Notes: a model not told the origin generated them from the sequence alone. A stretch of DNA of 64,000 bases from Maridesulfovibrio salexigens DSM 2638 (GCF_000023445.1 NC_012881.1:3029501-3093500); one strand, 5' to 3'. Counted from the first letter of the stretch, positions 17,199 to 27,363 are shown. A program made the numbers and translations.

Positions 17199-19883
17199 TT
17201 ACTTTCCTTTGATCCTTTCAATCAGTCTGAACACGGCAGGCAGGACCACCATGCAACCAACAAGACAGGTAGCGGAACCGGTAACCATGATCCCGCCCAA
17301 CGAAGCAAGGCCGCGATGGTGGGCCAATAACAGCCCCCCGAAACCGATCATGGTGGTGCAAAAGCTAAGTCCTACCGCCACCGGGGTACTGGTATGGTAA
17401 AGGCGTTCCCCTTTGGAAAGCTCCTTCCAGCGGGCCAGAAAATGGACCCCGCCGTCAACACCGATGGCTATAAGAACAGGAATAGCAAAGAAATTGGCTA
17501 AATTAAAGCTCAGTCCGGTAATCCCCATAATCTCCAGCAACCAGAAAATTCCGGCAAACAGGGGGACAAGGGTCAGCAGCACGTAGCTGATACTGAATGA
17601 ACTAAGGAAAAGGATCACTGAAACCAGAATGATGGTCAGTCCGGCCGCCTCAAGGAATGTCTCCCGCATTAGCAGGGAGGATTCAAGGACTACCACCGGC
17701 ACCCCGGTAACTTCGGGATCAATCTTGCGCAGGTCAGCTACAAATCCGGTCAGCTTCTCGAAATCCCAGACATTCTCTACCGGAGAAATCTTAACCATAA
17801 AGCTGCCGTCCTTACCTACGTAGAGAGAACGCAGATGGTCGGGCAAATCATTAGGGGTAACGGACTGCACTTCCAGAATTTCCTTAAGCCAGGCAAAAGA
17901 ACTGGAAAGCTCGTTGACCAGACGGGCCTGAAGCGGAGTAAGATTGACGGCATCCGCAGGATTCTTCTGCAAAATCTCAAGGCAGGAATCAGCCCGCTCA
18001 ATGATTTTACCAACCTGATCCAATTCCTGCTTGGCTCCTGCGGAAAATAATTTTTCCTCAAGTCCTTCAAGGGATTCAATCAAATTTTCAAGTGAAGCAA
18101 CCACTTCAGCAGGAACCAGATGAGCATTACGCGCATCAAGGTTGATTCCCTTCAAAACCTCTGCTTCGCCGCGCAAAATATCAGCCTTCTCCTTTTGTTC
18201 GTCAGGCAGGAAATCCAAAATGGATTCAATGCGTCCGACAGAAGGGACCTGTTTCAATTCCGAGATCAGAGACTTTACAGACTCAAGGTCCGGGCGGGTC
18301 ATAACGGCGAACCATGTGGACTCATCGGAATCGTTGATCAGCACGTGCTCATATTCAACAGACTCCAGCCCCTTAGCCTGCAATTCAAGCAGGTTATAGT
18401 TAAATCCGGCCTTCTGAAAACCGGGAAAAGCCAGCGCGGTAAGCAGACCGAAAACGACCAGCACTGTTACCGGACGGGAAATAACCTTTTCCATGAACGG
18501 CAAAGTCGCCATGCGCGGACGGGAAGACGGAAACCAGTTACGCCTGCCTGCGATAAGCATTGCCGACGGCAACACGGTCAACATGGCAATCAAACAAAAG
18601 ATAATCCCTGTTCCACCCACAAGGCCAAGCTCGGCAAGACCTACAAAATCCTGCCCCAGTACGGCATAGAAAGCACAGACAGAAGTCAAACCGCCCAACA
18701 AGACTCCGGGTCCGGTATGAACCAGAGCTTCTTCCACCGCCTCATCCGGGGACATGCCGGAATCGGAAGCCTCTACATAACGCATGACAATGTGAATACC
18801 GAAATCCACACCGATACCGACCAGCACAAGGGCAAAGACAATGGACAACAGGTTCAAACTGCCAAGCGTGACCAGCGTAAAGCCGAAAGTCCACGCCATA
18901 GCGCAAAACAATGATCCCATTACCAGCATGGGCCGCAGCCAGCCATGAAGGATAAACATAAACAGCAGGCCCACCACAATCACCGAAATGATAGCTGCAA
19001 TGGTCATATCCTGATCCGTTGTATGCATTTCATCAGCAGAAAGCACCGGACGTCCGGTGAGTCCGGCTTCAACTCCCGGATATTCCGCCCGTACAGTTTC
19101 CAGAGAAGAGCGCACGAAATTTAGCGAAGGACCGATCACATCCATGACCCGGAAATCCTTCTTAGGCAGGATGCGCATGATCAGCAGCTTACCGTTACGG
19201 GTAAAGAAATACTGGATCCCAGCTTTATCCAGATCAAAAACAGGGGCATTCATAGTCTCAAGGGTCGGACCGGAAACAAGGGAGGACTCCATCTCGCCCA
19301 CAAGGTTACCCAGAGCGCCGATAAACGGACCGAACATTTCCGAATCGGCAGTGCCGCCTTTATCACCGGAAAGAAGACCTGAAGTCATATCCAGAAAACG
19401 GGACAATCCCGGAGCTTCGAACCACTCTTTACCGAGCGGACCGAAATCACGGGCAAGAGAGACAAACTGGCGCAACTCATCCGGGGAGGCAAACATAAGC
19501 ACTCCCGGTCCCATATCACGGGCAGACATGGCATAATGCACTTCCCTGATAAGATCAGGCCGCTTATTAAGCTTTGTGGCAAGGGTTGAGGCGAACTGCT
19601 CGGCCTTGATTTTGCCGGCTTCAGTGCCTCCGGTCTTGATGACCACAAACATATACTCCTGATCACCGAAATTTTTTATCTGCTCAAGATTGCGCTTTTG
19701 AAAGGGAAGTTCATGGGAAATAAGATTATCCTGATCACTGTCCAGCTTGAGCCAGAGAGCCGAAGATCCAGCGCAAACAGCAGCCAGTAATACAGCGGAA
19801 ATAACAATGGCAACGGGTGCCTTGCGAACCAGCTTCCAGATGGAGCGGATCACTTTTTCTAAAAAGCTATAAAAAATATTCAT
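17199..19883 (-). CDS. hpnN: Hopanoid transporter, RND/MMPL superfamily (HpnN-like)
   Basis: About 894 residues from the ATG at 19883 (MNIFYSFLEKVIRSIWKLV). An in-frame ATG at 19931 gives 910 residues; neither start has a strong ribosome binding site. The layout is that of an MMPL/RND exporter: one helix (about 20-45 of the short form), a large periplasmic loop, five to six helices with GIGVDFGIHIVMRYVE, a second periplasmic loop with helical coiled regions (AEVLKGINLDARNAHLV and beyond), and a second helix bundle with IGVDGGVHFLARWKE. The paired GVDxGxH motifs are characteristic. HpnN moves hopanoids from the inner to the outer membrane. It is downstream of hpnO and followed within 3 bases by the PhnD-like gene. 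Confidence 0.85.
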   Translation of the reverse strand: MNIFYSFLEKVIRSIWKLVRKAPVAIVISAVLLAAVCAGSSALWLKLDSDQDNLISHELPFQKRNLEQIKNFGDQEYMFVVIKTGGTEAGKIKAEQFASTLATKLNKRPDLIREVHYAMSARDMGPGVLMFASPDELRQFVSLARDFGPLGKEWFEAPGLSRFLDMTSGLLSGDKGGTADSEMFGPFIGALGNLVGEMESSLVSGPTLETMNAPVFDLDKAGIQYFFTRNGKLLIMRILPKKDFRVMDVIGPSLNFVRSSLETVRAEYPGVEAGLTGRPVLSADEMHTTDQDMTIAAIISVIVVGLLFMFILHGWLRPMLVMGSLFCAMAWTFGFTLVTLGSLNLLSIVFALVLVGIGVDFGIHIVMRYVEASDSGMSPDEAVEEALVHTGPGVLLGGLTSVCAFYAVLGQDFVGLAELGLVGGTGIIFCLIAMLTVLPSAMLIAGRRNWFPSSRPRMATLPFMEKVISRPVTVLVVFGLLTALAFPGFQKAGFNYNLLELQAKGLESVEYEHVLINDSDESTWFAVMTRPDLESVKSLISELKQVPSVGRIESILDFLPDEQKEKADILRGEAEVLKGINLDARNAHLVPAEVVASLENLIESLEGLEEKLFSAGAKQELDQVGKIIERADSCLEILQKNPADAVNLTPLQARLVNELSSSFAWLKEILEVQSVTPNDLPDHLRSLYVGKDGSFMVKISPVENVWDFEKLTGFVADLRKIDPEVTGVPVVVLESSLLMRETFLEAAGLTIILVSVILFLSSFSISYVLLTLVPLFAGIFWLLEIMGITGLSFNLANFFAIPVLIAIGVDGGVHFLARWKELSKGERLYHTSTPVAVGLSFCTTMIGFGGLLLAHHRGLASLGGIMVTGSATCLVGCMVVLPAVFRLIERIKGK

Positions 19884-20022
19884 TAAATAATGCCCACTGT
19901 GAAAAACCGTCAGGGGTCTTTTTTTAAACATGGCGAATAATCAAAGAAGGCAAACTATCATACAGTTTGCCTTCCATAATTAACACGAATTCCAATCTTC
20001 CGTACAGGGAAGAGAAATCCAT

Positions 20023-21405
20023 TTACGAAGTCTTTGCAGTACGGATTCCAAGATCCTTCACGGTTTTCCAAGCAGAACCGGTTATCTTGTGCGCTTCCTT
20101 GAGCACATCATCCATAGCGGCGATGAATTTATCTACATCTTCATCATTAATCATCAGCGGAGGCAGGATTTTAACAGTATCAAGACCGTGCCCGGCTACC
20201 TGACTGAGGATATTGTGCTTTTCCAGTAAGGGCATGGTAATCATCTGGCAGAAAAGATCGTCATTCATCTTATGCAGAAGCTTCCAGCTGGCCTTAAGAG
20301 CCATGGATTTAGGTTCACCGAACTGCATGCCGATCATGAGCCCCTTTGCGCGCACTTCAGTCAGCATTTCGTACTTATCAGCGAGATTCTGCAAACCTTC
20401 TTCAATGCGCTGTCCCATACGGGCGGCATTTTCCACCAGTTTCTCTCTTTCAAGAACTTCAAAAGTGGCCAGCCCGGCAGCCATTGCCAGATCGTTCTGA
20501 CCAAAAGTGTTGGAGTGGGCAAAACAGCGTTCCATGGAATCGAAAATTTTGCCGTGAATTTCACGGGTGGTGATGATTGCACCTACCGGGATATAACCAC
20601 CGGAAAGAGCTTTGGAAATGACCAGAATATCGGGTTTAACGCCCCAATGATCCACAGCGAACATCTTTCCTGTACGTCCCATGCCGCACTGGACTTCATC
20701 GGCGATCATGTAGGTTCCGTATTTATCGCAAAGTTCGCGCACCCCCTCAAGATATCCGTCTTCAGGAACGAAAACACCTTTACCCTGCACGGTTTCAAAA
20801 ATAAACGCGCCTACATCACCGCCCTTAAGAGCTTCTTCCAGAGCAGCAAGGTCGTTGAACGGCACAGGCACACAATCAGGCAGAAGCGGTTCGTTACGAT
20901 CCCTGAATTCATGGTTTGCGTTTACGGACAGAGAACCGAGGGTCAATCCGTGGAAAGCATGGTGGCAGTGGACCAGCTTGTGTTTGCCGCTGGCCTGACG
21001 AGCAAATTTGAGCGCACCTTCTACACCTTCAGTACCGGAATTGGTAAAAAATACGGCTTCAAGGTCACCGGGAGCAAGCTCTGCAAGTTTTTCAGCAAGC
21101 ATGCCGGACATGACTCCAAGGTCCATCTGTACGATGCTGGCAGTCTTCTCATCCATAACTTCCTTGAGCACGTCAGCAACATGGGGGTGGTTGCGTCCAA
21201 TGTTGTAGACGCCGAACCCGGACAGAAAATCAAGCACCTGAACGCCCTTGGCGTCAGTCAGATATGCGCCTTCGGAAGAGACGTAATTGCGGTCATACCC
21301 GATAACTTCAAGAACACGCACAAACTGGGGGTTTACAAATTTCCGGTGCAAATCGTAGGCTTCAGCCATTCTTTCTCTATATTTATTAACAATCTCAGAA
21401 CTCAT
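20023..21405 (-). CDS. hpnO: Class III aminotransferase of hopanoid synthesis (HpnO-like)
   Basis: This is a PLP-dependent aminotransferase of 460 residues from the ATG at 21405, which follows GGAG by nine bases. A TTG five codons upstream is less likely. Residues below are counted from that upstream TTG; subtract 5 for the chosen start. The PLP-binding lysine is Lys270 in VISKALSGGYIP, the cofactor aspartate is in IADEVQCGMGRTGKM (Asp241), and the phosphate-binding region is NSGTEGVEGALKFAR. In hopanoid producers HpnO aminates ribosylhopane to aminobacteriohopanetriol. Class III enzymes are broad (ornithine, acetylornithine), so the specific call rests on synteny with hpnN and hpnH. It is the first gene of the minus-strand operon. 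Confidence 0.8.
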   Translation of the reverse strand: MSSEIVNKYRERMAEAYDLHRKFVNPQFVRVLEVIGYDRNYVSSEGAYLTDAKGVQVLDFLSGFGVYNIGRNHPHVADVLKEVMDEKTASIVQMDLGVMSGMLAEKLAELAPGDLEAVFFTNSGTEGVEGALKFARQASGKHKLVHCHHAFHGLTLGSLSVNANHEFRDRNEPLLPDCVPVPFNDLAALEEALKGGDVGAFIFETVQGKGVFVPEDGYLEGVRELCDKYGTYMIADEVQCGMGRTGKMFAVDHWGVKPDILVISKALSGGYIPVGAIITTREIHGKIFDSMERCFAHSNTFGQNDLAMAAGLATFEVLEREKLVENAARMGQRIEEGLQNLADKYEMLTEVRAKGLMIGMQFGEPKSMALKASWKLLHKMNDDLFCQMITMPLLEKHNILSQVAGHGLDTVKILPPLMINDEDVDKFIAAMDDVLKEAHKITGSAWKTVKDLGIRTAKTS

Positions 21406-21607
21406 TTTTTCAGGCTCCAATTTATTCCAATATTAACTGCGGATTATTTTCGGGGAAAATACTCCGCTTCACCCCTGTGGTCAATGTCTTATAATCAAGT
21501 TCATCCCGAAACTGTGCCATTGCCAAATGAAACGATGAAATGTAGTATAAATAGTTAAACAGAAAACAAAAACGGCGACACATGCCGTGAATTATATGGA
21601 GGCCTAA

Positions 21608-22456
21608 ATGGTTGAAGTTATCAGGGCTGAGACAGCCGGATTCTGCATGGGCGTTGACCTTGCCCTCAATAAACTTGATTCCCTCATTGAAAAAGACGAA
21701 GACAGAAAAATATACATTTTAGGACCGATTATTCATAACCCTCAAGTACTTGAAGATTATGAAAAGCAGGGTGTTTTCACCGCCAAAACCCCGGATGAAG
21801 TACCTGACGGAGCCTACGTGGTAATCCGTGCACACGGCATTCCCAAAGCAGTAGAAGAAGACCTGCGCAAACGTGGGGTAAACGTCATTGACGCCACCTG
21901 CCCCAAAGTGAAAAAAGCGCAACTGCTCATCCAGCGCAACACTGAAGATGACCGCGTGCTGCTCCTCTACGGAGAAGACAGTCACCCGGAAGTAAAAGGA
22001 CTACTCAGCTACGGCCCAGCCGGACCGCATCTTTTTGATTCCCTTGAAGAACTTCAGGCCATTGATCTGGACCCGAACCAGAAATACTGCCTCGCAGCCC
22101 AGACCACTCAGGACCGTGCGGTTTATGATGACTGCATCAACTATCTTGAAAACAAAGGCATTGACTTCGTAACTCTTAAAACTATCTGTGATGCCACCCG
22201 CCAGCGTCAGGATGAAGCAATTTCTCTCTCTGAAGAAGTTGACCACATGATCGTTGTAGGTGGACGCATTTCCGGTAACACCCGCCGCCTTGTACAGGTT
22301 GTTGAAACTGCAGGAACTAAATGCACTCATGTTGAAACTGCCGATGAGCTTCCCCTTGAAGAGCTCAAGCATATGAAAAAAATCGGCCTCACCGCCGGGG
22401 CTTCCACTCCCAAACGTCTGGTAGATTCAATTCAGCAGATTCTGGAAGCTTTATAA
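21608..22456 (+). CDS. ispH: 4-hydroxy-3-methylbut-2-enyl diphosphate reductase
   Basis: This 282-residue enzyme catalyses the last step of the MEP isoprenoid pathway, reducing HMBPP to IPP and DMAPP. The three iron-sulfur cysteines are visible: Cys13 in AGFCMGV, Cys98 in IDATCPKV and Cys194 in TICDATRQRQ. The RAHGIPK and GEDSHPEVKG histidine regions and SGNTRRLV of the substrate pocket are also present. The protein is full length. The ribosome binding site GGAGG is ideal. It is divergent from the hopanoid operon, supplying the isoprenoid precursors that hopanoids need. It ends in a bidirectional terminator shared with the RND pump operon. Confidence 0.96.
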   Translation: MVEVIRAETAGFCMGVDLALNKLDSLIEKDEDRKIYILGPIIHNPQVLEDYEKQGVFTAKTPDEVPDGAYVVIRAHGIPKAVEEDLRKRGVNVIDATCPKVKKAQLLIQRNTEDDRVLLLYGEDSHPEVKGLLSYGPAGPHLFDSLEELQAIDLDPNQKYCLAAQTTQDRAVYDDCINYLENKGIDFVTLKTICDATRQRQDEAISLSEEVDHMIVVGGRISGNTRRLVQVVETAGTKCTHVETADELPLEELKHMKKIGLTAGASTPKRLVDSIQQILEAL

Positions 22457-22473
22457 AATCATCAAAAAGCACA

Positions 22474-22512
22474 AAAAAGGCCCGCAACTCCCAAGGAATT
22501 GCGGGCCTTTTT
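22474..22512. terminator. Bidirectional terminator between ispH and the RND pump operon
   Basis: The stem AAAAAGGCCCGCAA / TTGCGGGCCTTTTT (14 bp, perfect) has an 11-base loop. It lies 17 bases past the ispH stop and 14 bases from the RND gene stop. Confidence 0.9.
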
Positions 22513-22525
22513 AATTTTCATTCAG

Positions 22526-25500
22526 CTACACATCACTGCCCTGCTCAACCACAGTCTGATTCCATTCATATTTCTTAAAACTCTGCTTAAAGAAGAGAGA
22601 ATAAAGAACCGGACAAAGAATCAGGGTCAGTACAGTGGCGAACATAAGCCCGGACATGATGCAGTTGGCCATAGGCCGCCACATTTCCCCGCCCTGTAAT
22701 GAAAGCGGAACCATACCTATGATGGTTGTAGTTGCAGTCATAATGATCGGCCGTGCCCTCTCAAGGGAAGCCAACACAATGGAATTATCCAGAGTAAGCC
22801 CTCGACCGCGCAGGATTTCAATACGGTCAATGAGCATAATGGCGTTGTTTACGATAATCCCCAGCAGACTGATCATTCCGAGCATGGGCATAAACCCGAA
22901 GGGAGAATTCGTCAGGATCATACCCGGAGTAATACCGCACATCATGGGCGGCAGGGTCAGCAGGATAATCAGCGGACGCCGCACGGAGTTGAACTGGAAA
23001 ACAAGCACCAGTACCAAGAGTCCCATAGCAAGAGGCATGTTGGCGTTGATCGCTTCCTGACTTTCCTGACTCTTCTCGAACTCGCCGCCGTAAGCTACGG
23101 AATATCCCACCGGCCAGTTTTCGGACTGCATCATCTTTTCAATTTCAGGACGTACAGCATCAAGGGTCTGCATGGCAAAATAGCCGTCAAAGAGGTCGGC
23201 CTTAACGGTCATAGTCCTTGTCTGGTCCCTGCGGCGAATATCCGAGGGCTGCCAGACCAACTCAGATGTTGCGATCTGACTCAATGGAACATTCTTCTGA
23301 TCCTGATAGGAATAGACGTTCAAACTTTCCAGCTTGTCCAAACGGTCACGGAAATCACCCTCCGTACGCAACATGATAGGAATGTTGGTATCCCCGTCAC
23401 GATAGGTCGAAGCCTGATAGCCGCTCATACTGGATTGCAGGCTGAGCGCCACATCAGAACTGGTCAGTCCGGCCTGACGAGCCTTATCCTGATCCACATT
23501 CACTTCCATTTTCTTGGTCCACTGTCCCCAGTCATCCCAGACACGCGCTACACCGGGAGTTTTCTCCACAATAGCGGTAATCTTATCACGCAAATGGTAA
23601 AGTGTTTTTTGATCCGGACCGGAGATACGAATCTGTACCGGGGCACCCACCGGAGGTCCGTTCATCAGTTTTTTGAGACTGAAGTCTGCATCGGGAAACT
23701 CGGATTTAAGCTTCGTACGGGTACGTTCGATCACCTCATCAGTAGCTTCAACACTCTTGGTGTTGACTACAAATGTTGCGAGGTTGTCGTTACGCTGCTC
23801 AAGGTTGAGCGGCAGATACCAGCGCGGACCGCCGTGTCCGATAAAAGTACCGATACTTTCAACGCCCTTATCTGCAAGCAGAAACTGCTCCAGCCTGCCG
23901 ACCTCATCCGCAGTGGAGGTAATGTCGGTCCCAAAAGGCTGCCAGAAATCAATGGTGAACTGGGCACGCTCGTTAGGCGGAAAGAACATTTTGGGTACGA
24001 ACTGGAATCCCCAGAAGGCTGCCATACAACCAATAAGGACAACAGCAAGAAAACTGGGACGGTGGCGCAGACAAAAAAGGAGCATGGCCCTGTAGATACG
24101 GTACATGCGACTTGAAAAAGTCTGAATCACTACTTTGGGCTTAAGCACGTAGTAGCAAAGCATGGGAACCATGGACATGGACAGCCCCCAGGAACAAATC
24201 AGGGTAAGGCTGACAACGATAAACAGGGAAAAACAAAATTCTCCTGTAGCATTCTCTGCCAACGGAATGGGAAGAAATGCGAAAACAGTGGTTAGAGATG
24301 CAGCCAGAAGCGGCATCCATAACTCAGAAACTGCCCCGACAACAGCCTTTAACCGCTCTTCACCTCTAGCCAGCCGCACAAGGATGGCTTCTGACACAAC
24401 AACCCCGTTATCAACCAGAATACCGAGCGAGATAATCAACGAGGCAATTGAAATTCGCTGCAAGCCTACGTCAAACAACGGCATCAACCCAAGGCAACCA
24501 AGCATAGCCATTGGCACCAGCGAACCGGCAATAAGTCCGGTGCGAAAACCTGCAAAGGCAAGAATGACCACAACTACGAATACAAATGATTCAAGCAGGT
24601 TAATCATAAAGTCGGTAACAGCTGTATCAACATAGTCCGGCTGGTAAACAACCACATTGTATTCCATGCCGTGGTAGAGATTCTTGGAAAGTTTATCCAA
24701 TTTGGCGGTAACCAGCTCACCGACTTCCAGAATGTTATTTCCGTCAGCCATAGAAATAGCCAGCATGATGCACGGTTCACCGTTATAGCGAGCCATAACT
24801 CCCGGGGGATCAGCAAAACCATGGGTGATCTCGGTTACATCAGAAAGCTTGAGCGAAGACTTCATGCCCTCAACACGCAAGGACATGTTTCTGATATCAT
24901 CAACAGACTTGAATTCGCCGGTGGGTTCAATATAAATGCGCTCCGGTCCGACCTTAGCCGAACCACTGGGACGGATCATATTCTGCTGGCTGAGCATCTG
25001 GGCCAAAGCAAAAGGAGTTATCCCTGCCGCAGCCATACGTGAGTTGGAAAAATCCACAAAAACCCGCTCGTCCTGCAATCCCCAACGGTCAACTTTCCCG
25101 ACACTCGGAATAGAAAGCAATTCATCGCGGGTATAGTCGGCAACATCTTTGAGTTCTCGGTAAGTAAAACCGTCCCCGGTCAGGGCTACCACGATACCGA
25201 ACACATCCCCGAATTCATCGTTGACTATCGGTTCGTAGGCTTCAGCGGGCAGATCCTTCTTGGCATCAAGGACCTTGTTGCGCAGCTGTTGCCAGATCGG
25301 GGTCATGTTTTTCTGGTTTTCCTGAAACTCGACCTCAATAATAGAAAGCCCGGTCATGGACTGGGAACGAACGTTTTTGATAACGTCGATTTCCCTGATT
25401 TTCTCTTCCAATTTATCAGTAACCAATTCCTCCACCCTCTGCGGGGAAGCACCGGGGAAAACGGTACTGATAACAGCTGTTCGGATCGTAAAATCAGGGT

Positions 25501-25609
25501 CTTCGGATTTCGGGATACTGAAAAAGGTGGAAACGCCTGCAACAGCAATTAAGACAAACAGGATAATGGAAGTCCTGTTGTTTTCAATGCACCATCTGGC
25601 AAGATTCAC
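22526..25609 (-). CDS. RND efflux transporter inner-membrane subunit (HAE1-like)
   Basis: This 1027-residue protein has AcrB/MexB-type organisation: an N-terminal helix with VPIF-like TSIILFVLIAVAGVSTFF, a porter domain (FPGASPQRVEELVTDKLEEKIREI), helix bundles with LIISLGILVDNGVVVSEAILVR, and the C-terminal repeat (GMISLLGIIVNNAIMLIDRIE). It exports drugs, solvents or metabolites using the proton gradient. Its start overlaps the adaptor gene stop by 4 bases, so the two are translated together. No outer-membrane channel gene is present in the operon, so a TolC-like protein must come from elsewhere. Regulation is probably by the TetR protein encoded first in the operon. Confidence 0.94.
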   Translation of the reverse strand: MNLARWCIENNRTSIILFVLIAVAGVSTFFSIPKSEDPDFTIRTAVISTVFPGASPQRVEELVTDKLEEKIREIDVIKNVRSQSMTGLSIIEVEFQENQKNMTPIWQQLRNKVLDAKKDLPAEAYEPIVNDEFGDVFGIVVALTGDGFTYRELKDVADYTRDELLSIPSVGKVDRWGLQDERVFVDFSNSRMAAAGITPFALAQMLSQQNMIRPSGSAKVGPERIYIEPTGEFKSVDDIRNMSLRVEGMKSSLKLSDVTEITHGFADPPGVMARYNGEPCIMLAISMADGNNILEVGELVTAKLDKLSKNLYHGMEYNVVVYQPDYVDTAVTDFMINLLESFVFVVVVILAFAGFRTGLIAGSLVPMAMLGCLGLMPLFDVGLQRISIASLIISLGILVDNGVVVSEAILVRLARGEERLKAVVGAVSELWMPLLAASLTTVFAFLPIPLAENATGEFCFSLFIVVSLTLICSWGLSMSMVPMLCYYVLKPKVVIQTFSSRMYRIYRAMLLFCLRHRPSFLAVVLIGCMAAFWGFQFVPKMFFPPNERAQFTIDFWQPFGTDITSTADEVGRLEQFLLADKGVESIGTFIGHGGPRWYLPLNLEQRNDNLATFVVNTKSVEATDEVIERTRTKLKSEFPDADFSLKKLMNGPPVGAPVQIRISGPDQKTLYHLRDKITAIVEKTPGVARVWDDWGQWTKKMEVNVDQDKARQAGLTSSDVALSLQSSMSGYQASTYRDGDTNIPIMLRTEGDFRDRLDKLESLNVYSYQDQKNVPLSQIATSELVWQPSDIRRRDQTRTMTVKADLFDGYFAMQTLDAVRPEIEKMMQSENWPVGYSVAYGGEFEKSQESQEAINANMPLAMGLLVLVLVFQFNSVRRPLIILLTLPPMMCGITPGMILTNSPFGFMPMLGMISLLGIIVNNAIMLIDRIEILRGRGLTLDNSIVLASLERARPIIMTATTTIIGMVPLSLQGGEMWRPMANCIMSGLMFATVLTLILCPVLYSLFFKQSFKKYEWNQTVVEQGSDV

Positions 25610-26685
25610 GACAGCCCCCCGACATTACGTACCTTCAGACCATCCTTAAGTGAGTGCACACCACGAGTGACCACAACTTCCCCTGATTTGAGCCCATTCT
25701 TAATCAGAACGCCCTTAAAGGAAATGTTACCGATCTCAACATCACGGCGCTTAACTACAGAACCATTCTCCACAACCCAGACGTGCTTGCTGCCGTCAGG
25801 ATTGCCTACGATAGCCGAGGGAGCCACATAAATATTCGAATTCTCGGAACGTCCGGCAAATCTGACATTACCGGACATGCCGCTACGCACCAGCTGCTGG
25901 GAATTATCAAGGTAGACCTTAACCGGGAACGAAGCACCTTCATTGGTTCCGATACCCACTTCCATAATTACTCCCTGCATTACCTTACCGGGCAGTGCAT
26001 CAAAAGTGACCTGCACCTTCTCACCTTCGCTCACGGTTGCAATCAAGGTATCAGGCAAAGAGATAGACATCTTCATCTGCTTACCTGCATTGAAACCGAC
26101 AACCTTCTGACCGGATTGTACGTTCTGATGAACATTCACGGCTACAGCACCGACCCAGCCATCAAAAGGAGCCTTAAGCACAGTGTAGCGCAGGCGTTTA
26201 CGAGCAATATCGAGCTGCTTGGCAGATGCATTCAGCTGAGCCTGATAAGACTTGAAATCCGCCTCAGCCTGATCAAGCTCTGACTTGGAGACAACTTTAC
26301 GCTTATAGAGTTGCTCAATGCGGTCAACATCGGCCTTGGCGCGCACATAATTAGCCCTAACCTGTTCAAGGTTGGACTCTGCCTGACGAACTTCAAGCTC
26401 GTAGTCAGCAGGATCGAGACGGGCAATAACTTCTCCGGACCGAAATTTGCGACCGATCTGGTCACCGGGGAAAGAAGTTATCTTTCCGCCCACACGGAAA
26501 GAAAGGTCTGACTGCAAGGCATCCTCGGCAGTACCGGAGAAAACCCACTGCCTGCCGGAGCCTCCTTCACCTACCTGCATAGTCTTTACCGGACGTAGCA
26601 CTTCCTGCACCGGAGACGGCTTTTCCTTACAACCTGTCAAAGCAAAACCAAGTACCAATATTGATACAAATATTAACTTTTTCAT
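25606..26685 (-). CDS. RND periplasmic adaptor subunit (lipoprotein)
   Basis: This 359-residue membrane-fusion protein starts with a lipoprotein signal (LVLGFALTGC, lipidation cysteine near residue 19). The lipoyl-like domain, a coiled-coil hairpin (about residues 95-150, with VRQAESNLEQVRANYVRAKADVDRIEQLYKRKVVSKSELDQAEADFKSYQ), a second lipoyl half (LKAPFDGWVGAVAVNVHQNVQSGQKV) and the beta-barrel/MP domains are all recognisable. It links the RND pump to an outer-membrane channel. It sits between the TetR gene (12 bases upstream) and the RND gene (4-base overlap). Confidence 0.93.
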   Translation of the reverse strand: MKKLIFVSILVLGFALTGCKEKPSPVQEVLRPVKTMQVGEGGSGRQWVFSGTAEDALQSDLSFRVGGKITSFPGDQIGRKFRSGEVIARLDPADYELEVRQAESNLEQVRANYVRAKADVDRIEQLYKRKVVSKSELDQAEADFKSYQAQLNASAKQLDIARKRLRYTVLKAPFDGWVGAVAVNVHQNVQSGQKVVGFNAGKQMKMSISLPDTLIATVSEGEKVQVTFDALPGKVMQGVIMEVGIGTNEGASFPVKVYLDNSQQLVRSGMSGNVRFAGRSENSNIYVAPSAIVGNPDGSKHVWVVENGSVVKRRDVEIGNISFKGVLIKNGLKSGEVVVTRGVHSLKDGLKVRNVGGLS

Positions 26686-26697
26686 TTTAATATCCTC

Positions 26698-27363
26698 CTA
26701 GCAGCAGATAAATGCCACTACTCTTCTGGACAGGATTTCTAAAATTTCTTCAATTCGCTCGGGAGTCATTTCATCCCAGCCCACGCGGTCAGTAAAAGCT
26801 TTGGACTTGACGAACTTAAGCACAATACCAATCAACGCAGTTCCCACTGTCATGATTTCTGTATTCGAAGCACCCTCAGGTAAAGCAGCCTGAAGCACAA
26901 TATTCATGGATTCTATGGATGGTTCAAAGAACTCTTTATCCAACAACGGGTAGACTTCACTGGGAGCAGCCATTTCACGGTTAATCAGCATAATCCCCCA
27001 GATGGTAATCGGATCGCTCAGAACTCCCAACATTTGGGAACGAAAGAACCAGGCGACCAACTCTTCCTTGGAAATTTCACCGGATTTGAAACGGTCGGTC
27101 TGTTCCTGAACAGCACTAAGACTGGGCATAATCTCGTCGCGGAAGCGGATAATTTCACGGATAACCGCTTCGTATAGTCCTTGTTTACCACCGAAATGAT
27201 ACCCAACAGTAGCCAGATTCACTTCGGCCTCTGAAGCAAGATTGCGCATGCTCACACCGTTGAAACCGTTCATGGCAAACAGTCTTAAACCGACTTCGAT
27301 AAGCTTCTGGCGAGTTTCTTCTCCGCGTGCCTTATTTGTCTTTCCCTTGGGGTGTTGCGTCAT
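26698..27363 (-). CDS. TetR-family regulator with CerR-like C-terminal domain
   Basis: This 221-residue regulator has a TetR helix-turn-helix (about residues 15-60; GFNGVSMRNLASEAEVNLATVGYHFGGKQGLYEAVI). The C-terminal part resembles the CerR/DUF1956 type often linked to RND pumps. It is the first gene of its operon with adaptor and pump, so it probably represses its own transcription until an effluxed compound is bound. The region upstream of its start (27435-27477) has a perfect CAAACGTTTG palindrome and three GTTTAAA repeats spaced exactly 13 bp apart. Confidence 0.9.
   Translation of the reverse strand: MTQHPKGKTNKARGEETRQKLIEVGLRLFAMNGFNGVSMRNLASEAEVNLATVGYHFGGKQGLYEAVIREIIRFRDEIMPSLSAVQEQTDRFKSGEISKEELVAWFFRSQMLGVLSDPITIWGIMLINREMAAPSEVYPLLDKEFFEPSIESMNIVLQAALPEGASNTEIMTVGTALIGIVLKFVKSKAFTDRVGWDEMTPERIEEILEILSRRVVAFICC

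Noticed and set aside
20272-21558. Plus-strand frame of 428 codons opposite hpnO
   Set aside because: It is antisense to the aminotransferase gene, with no recognised domain or ribosome binding site.
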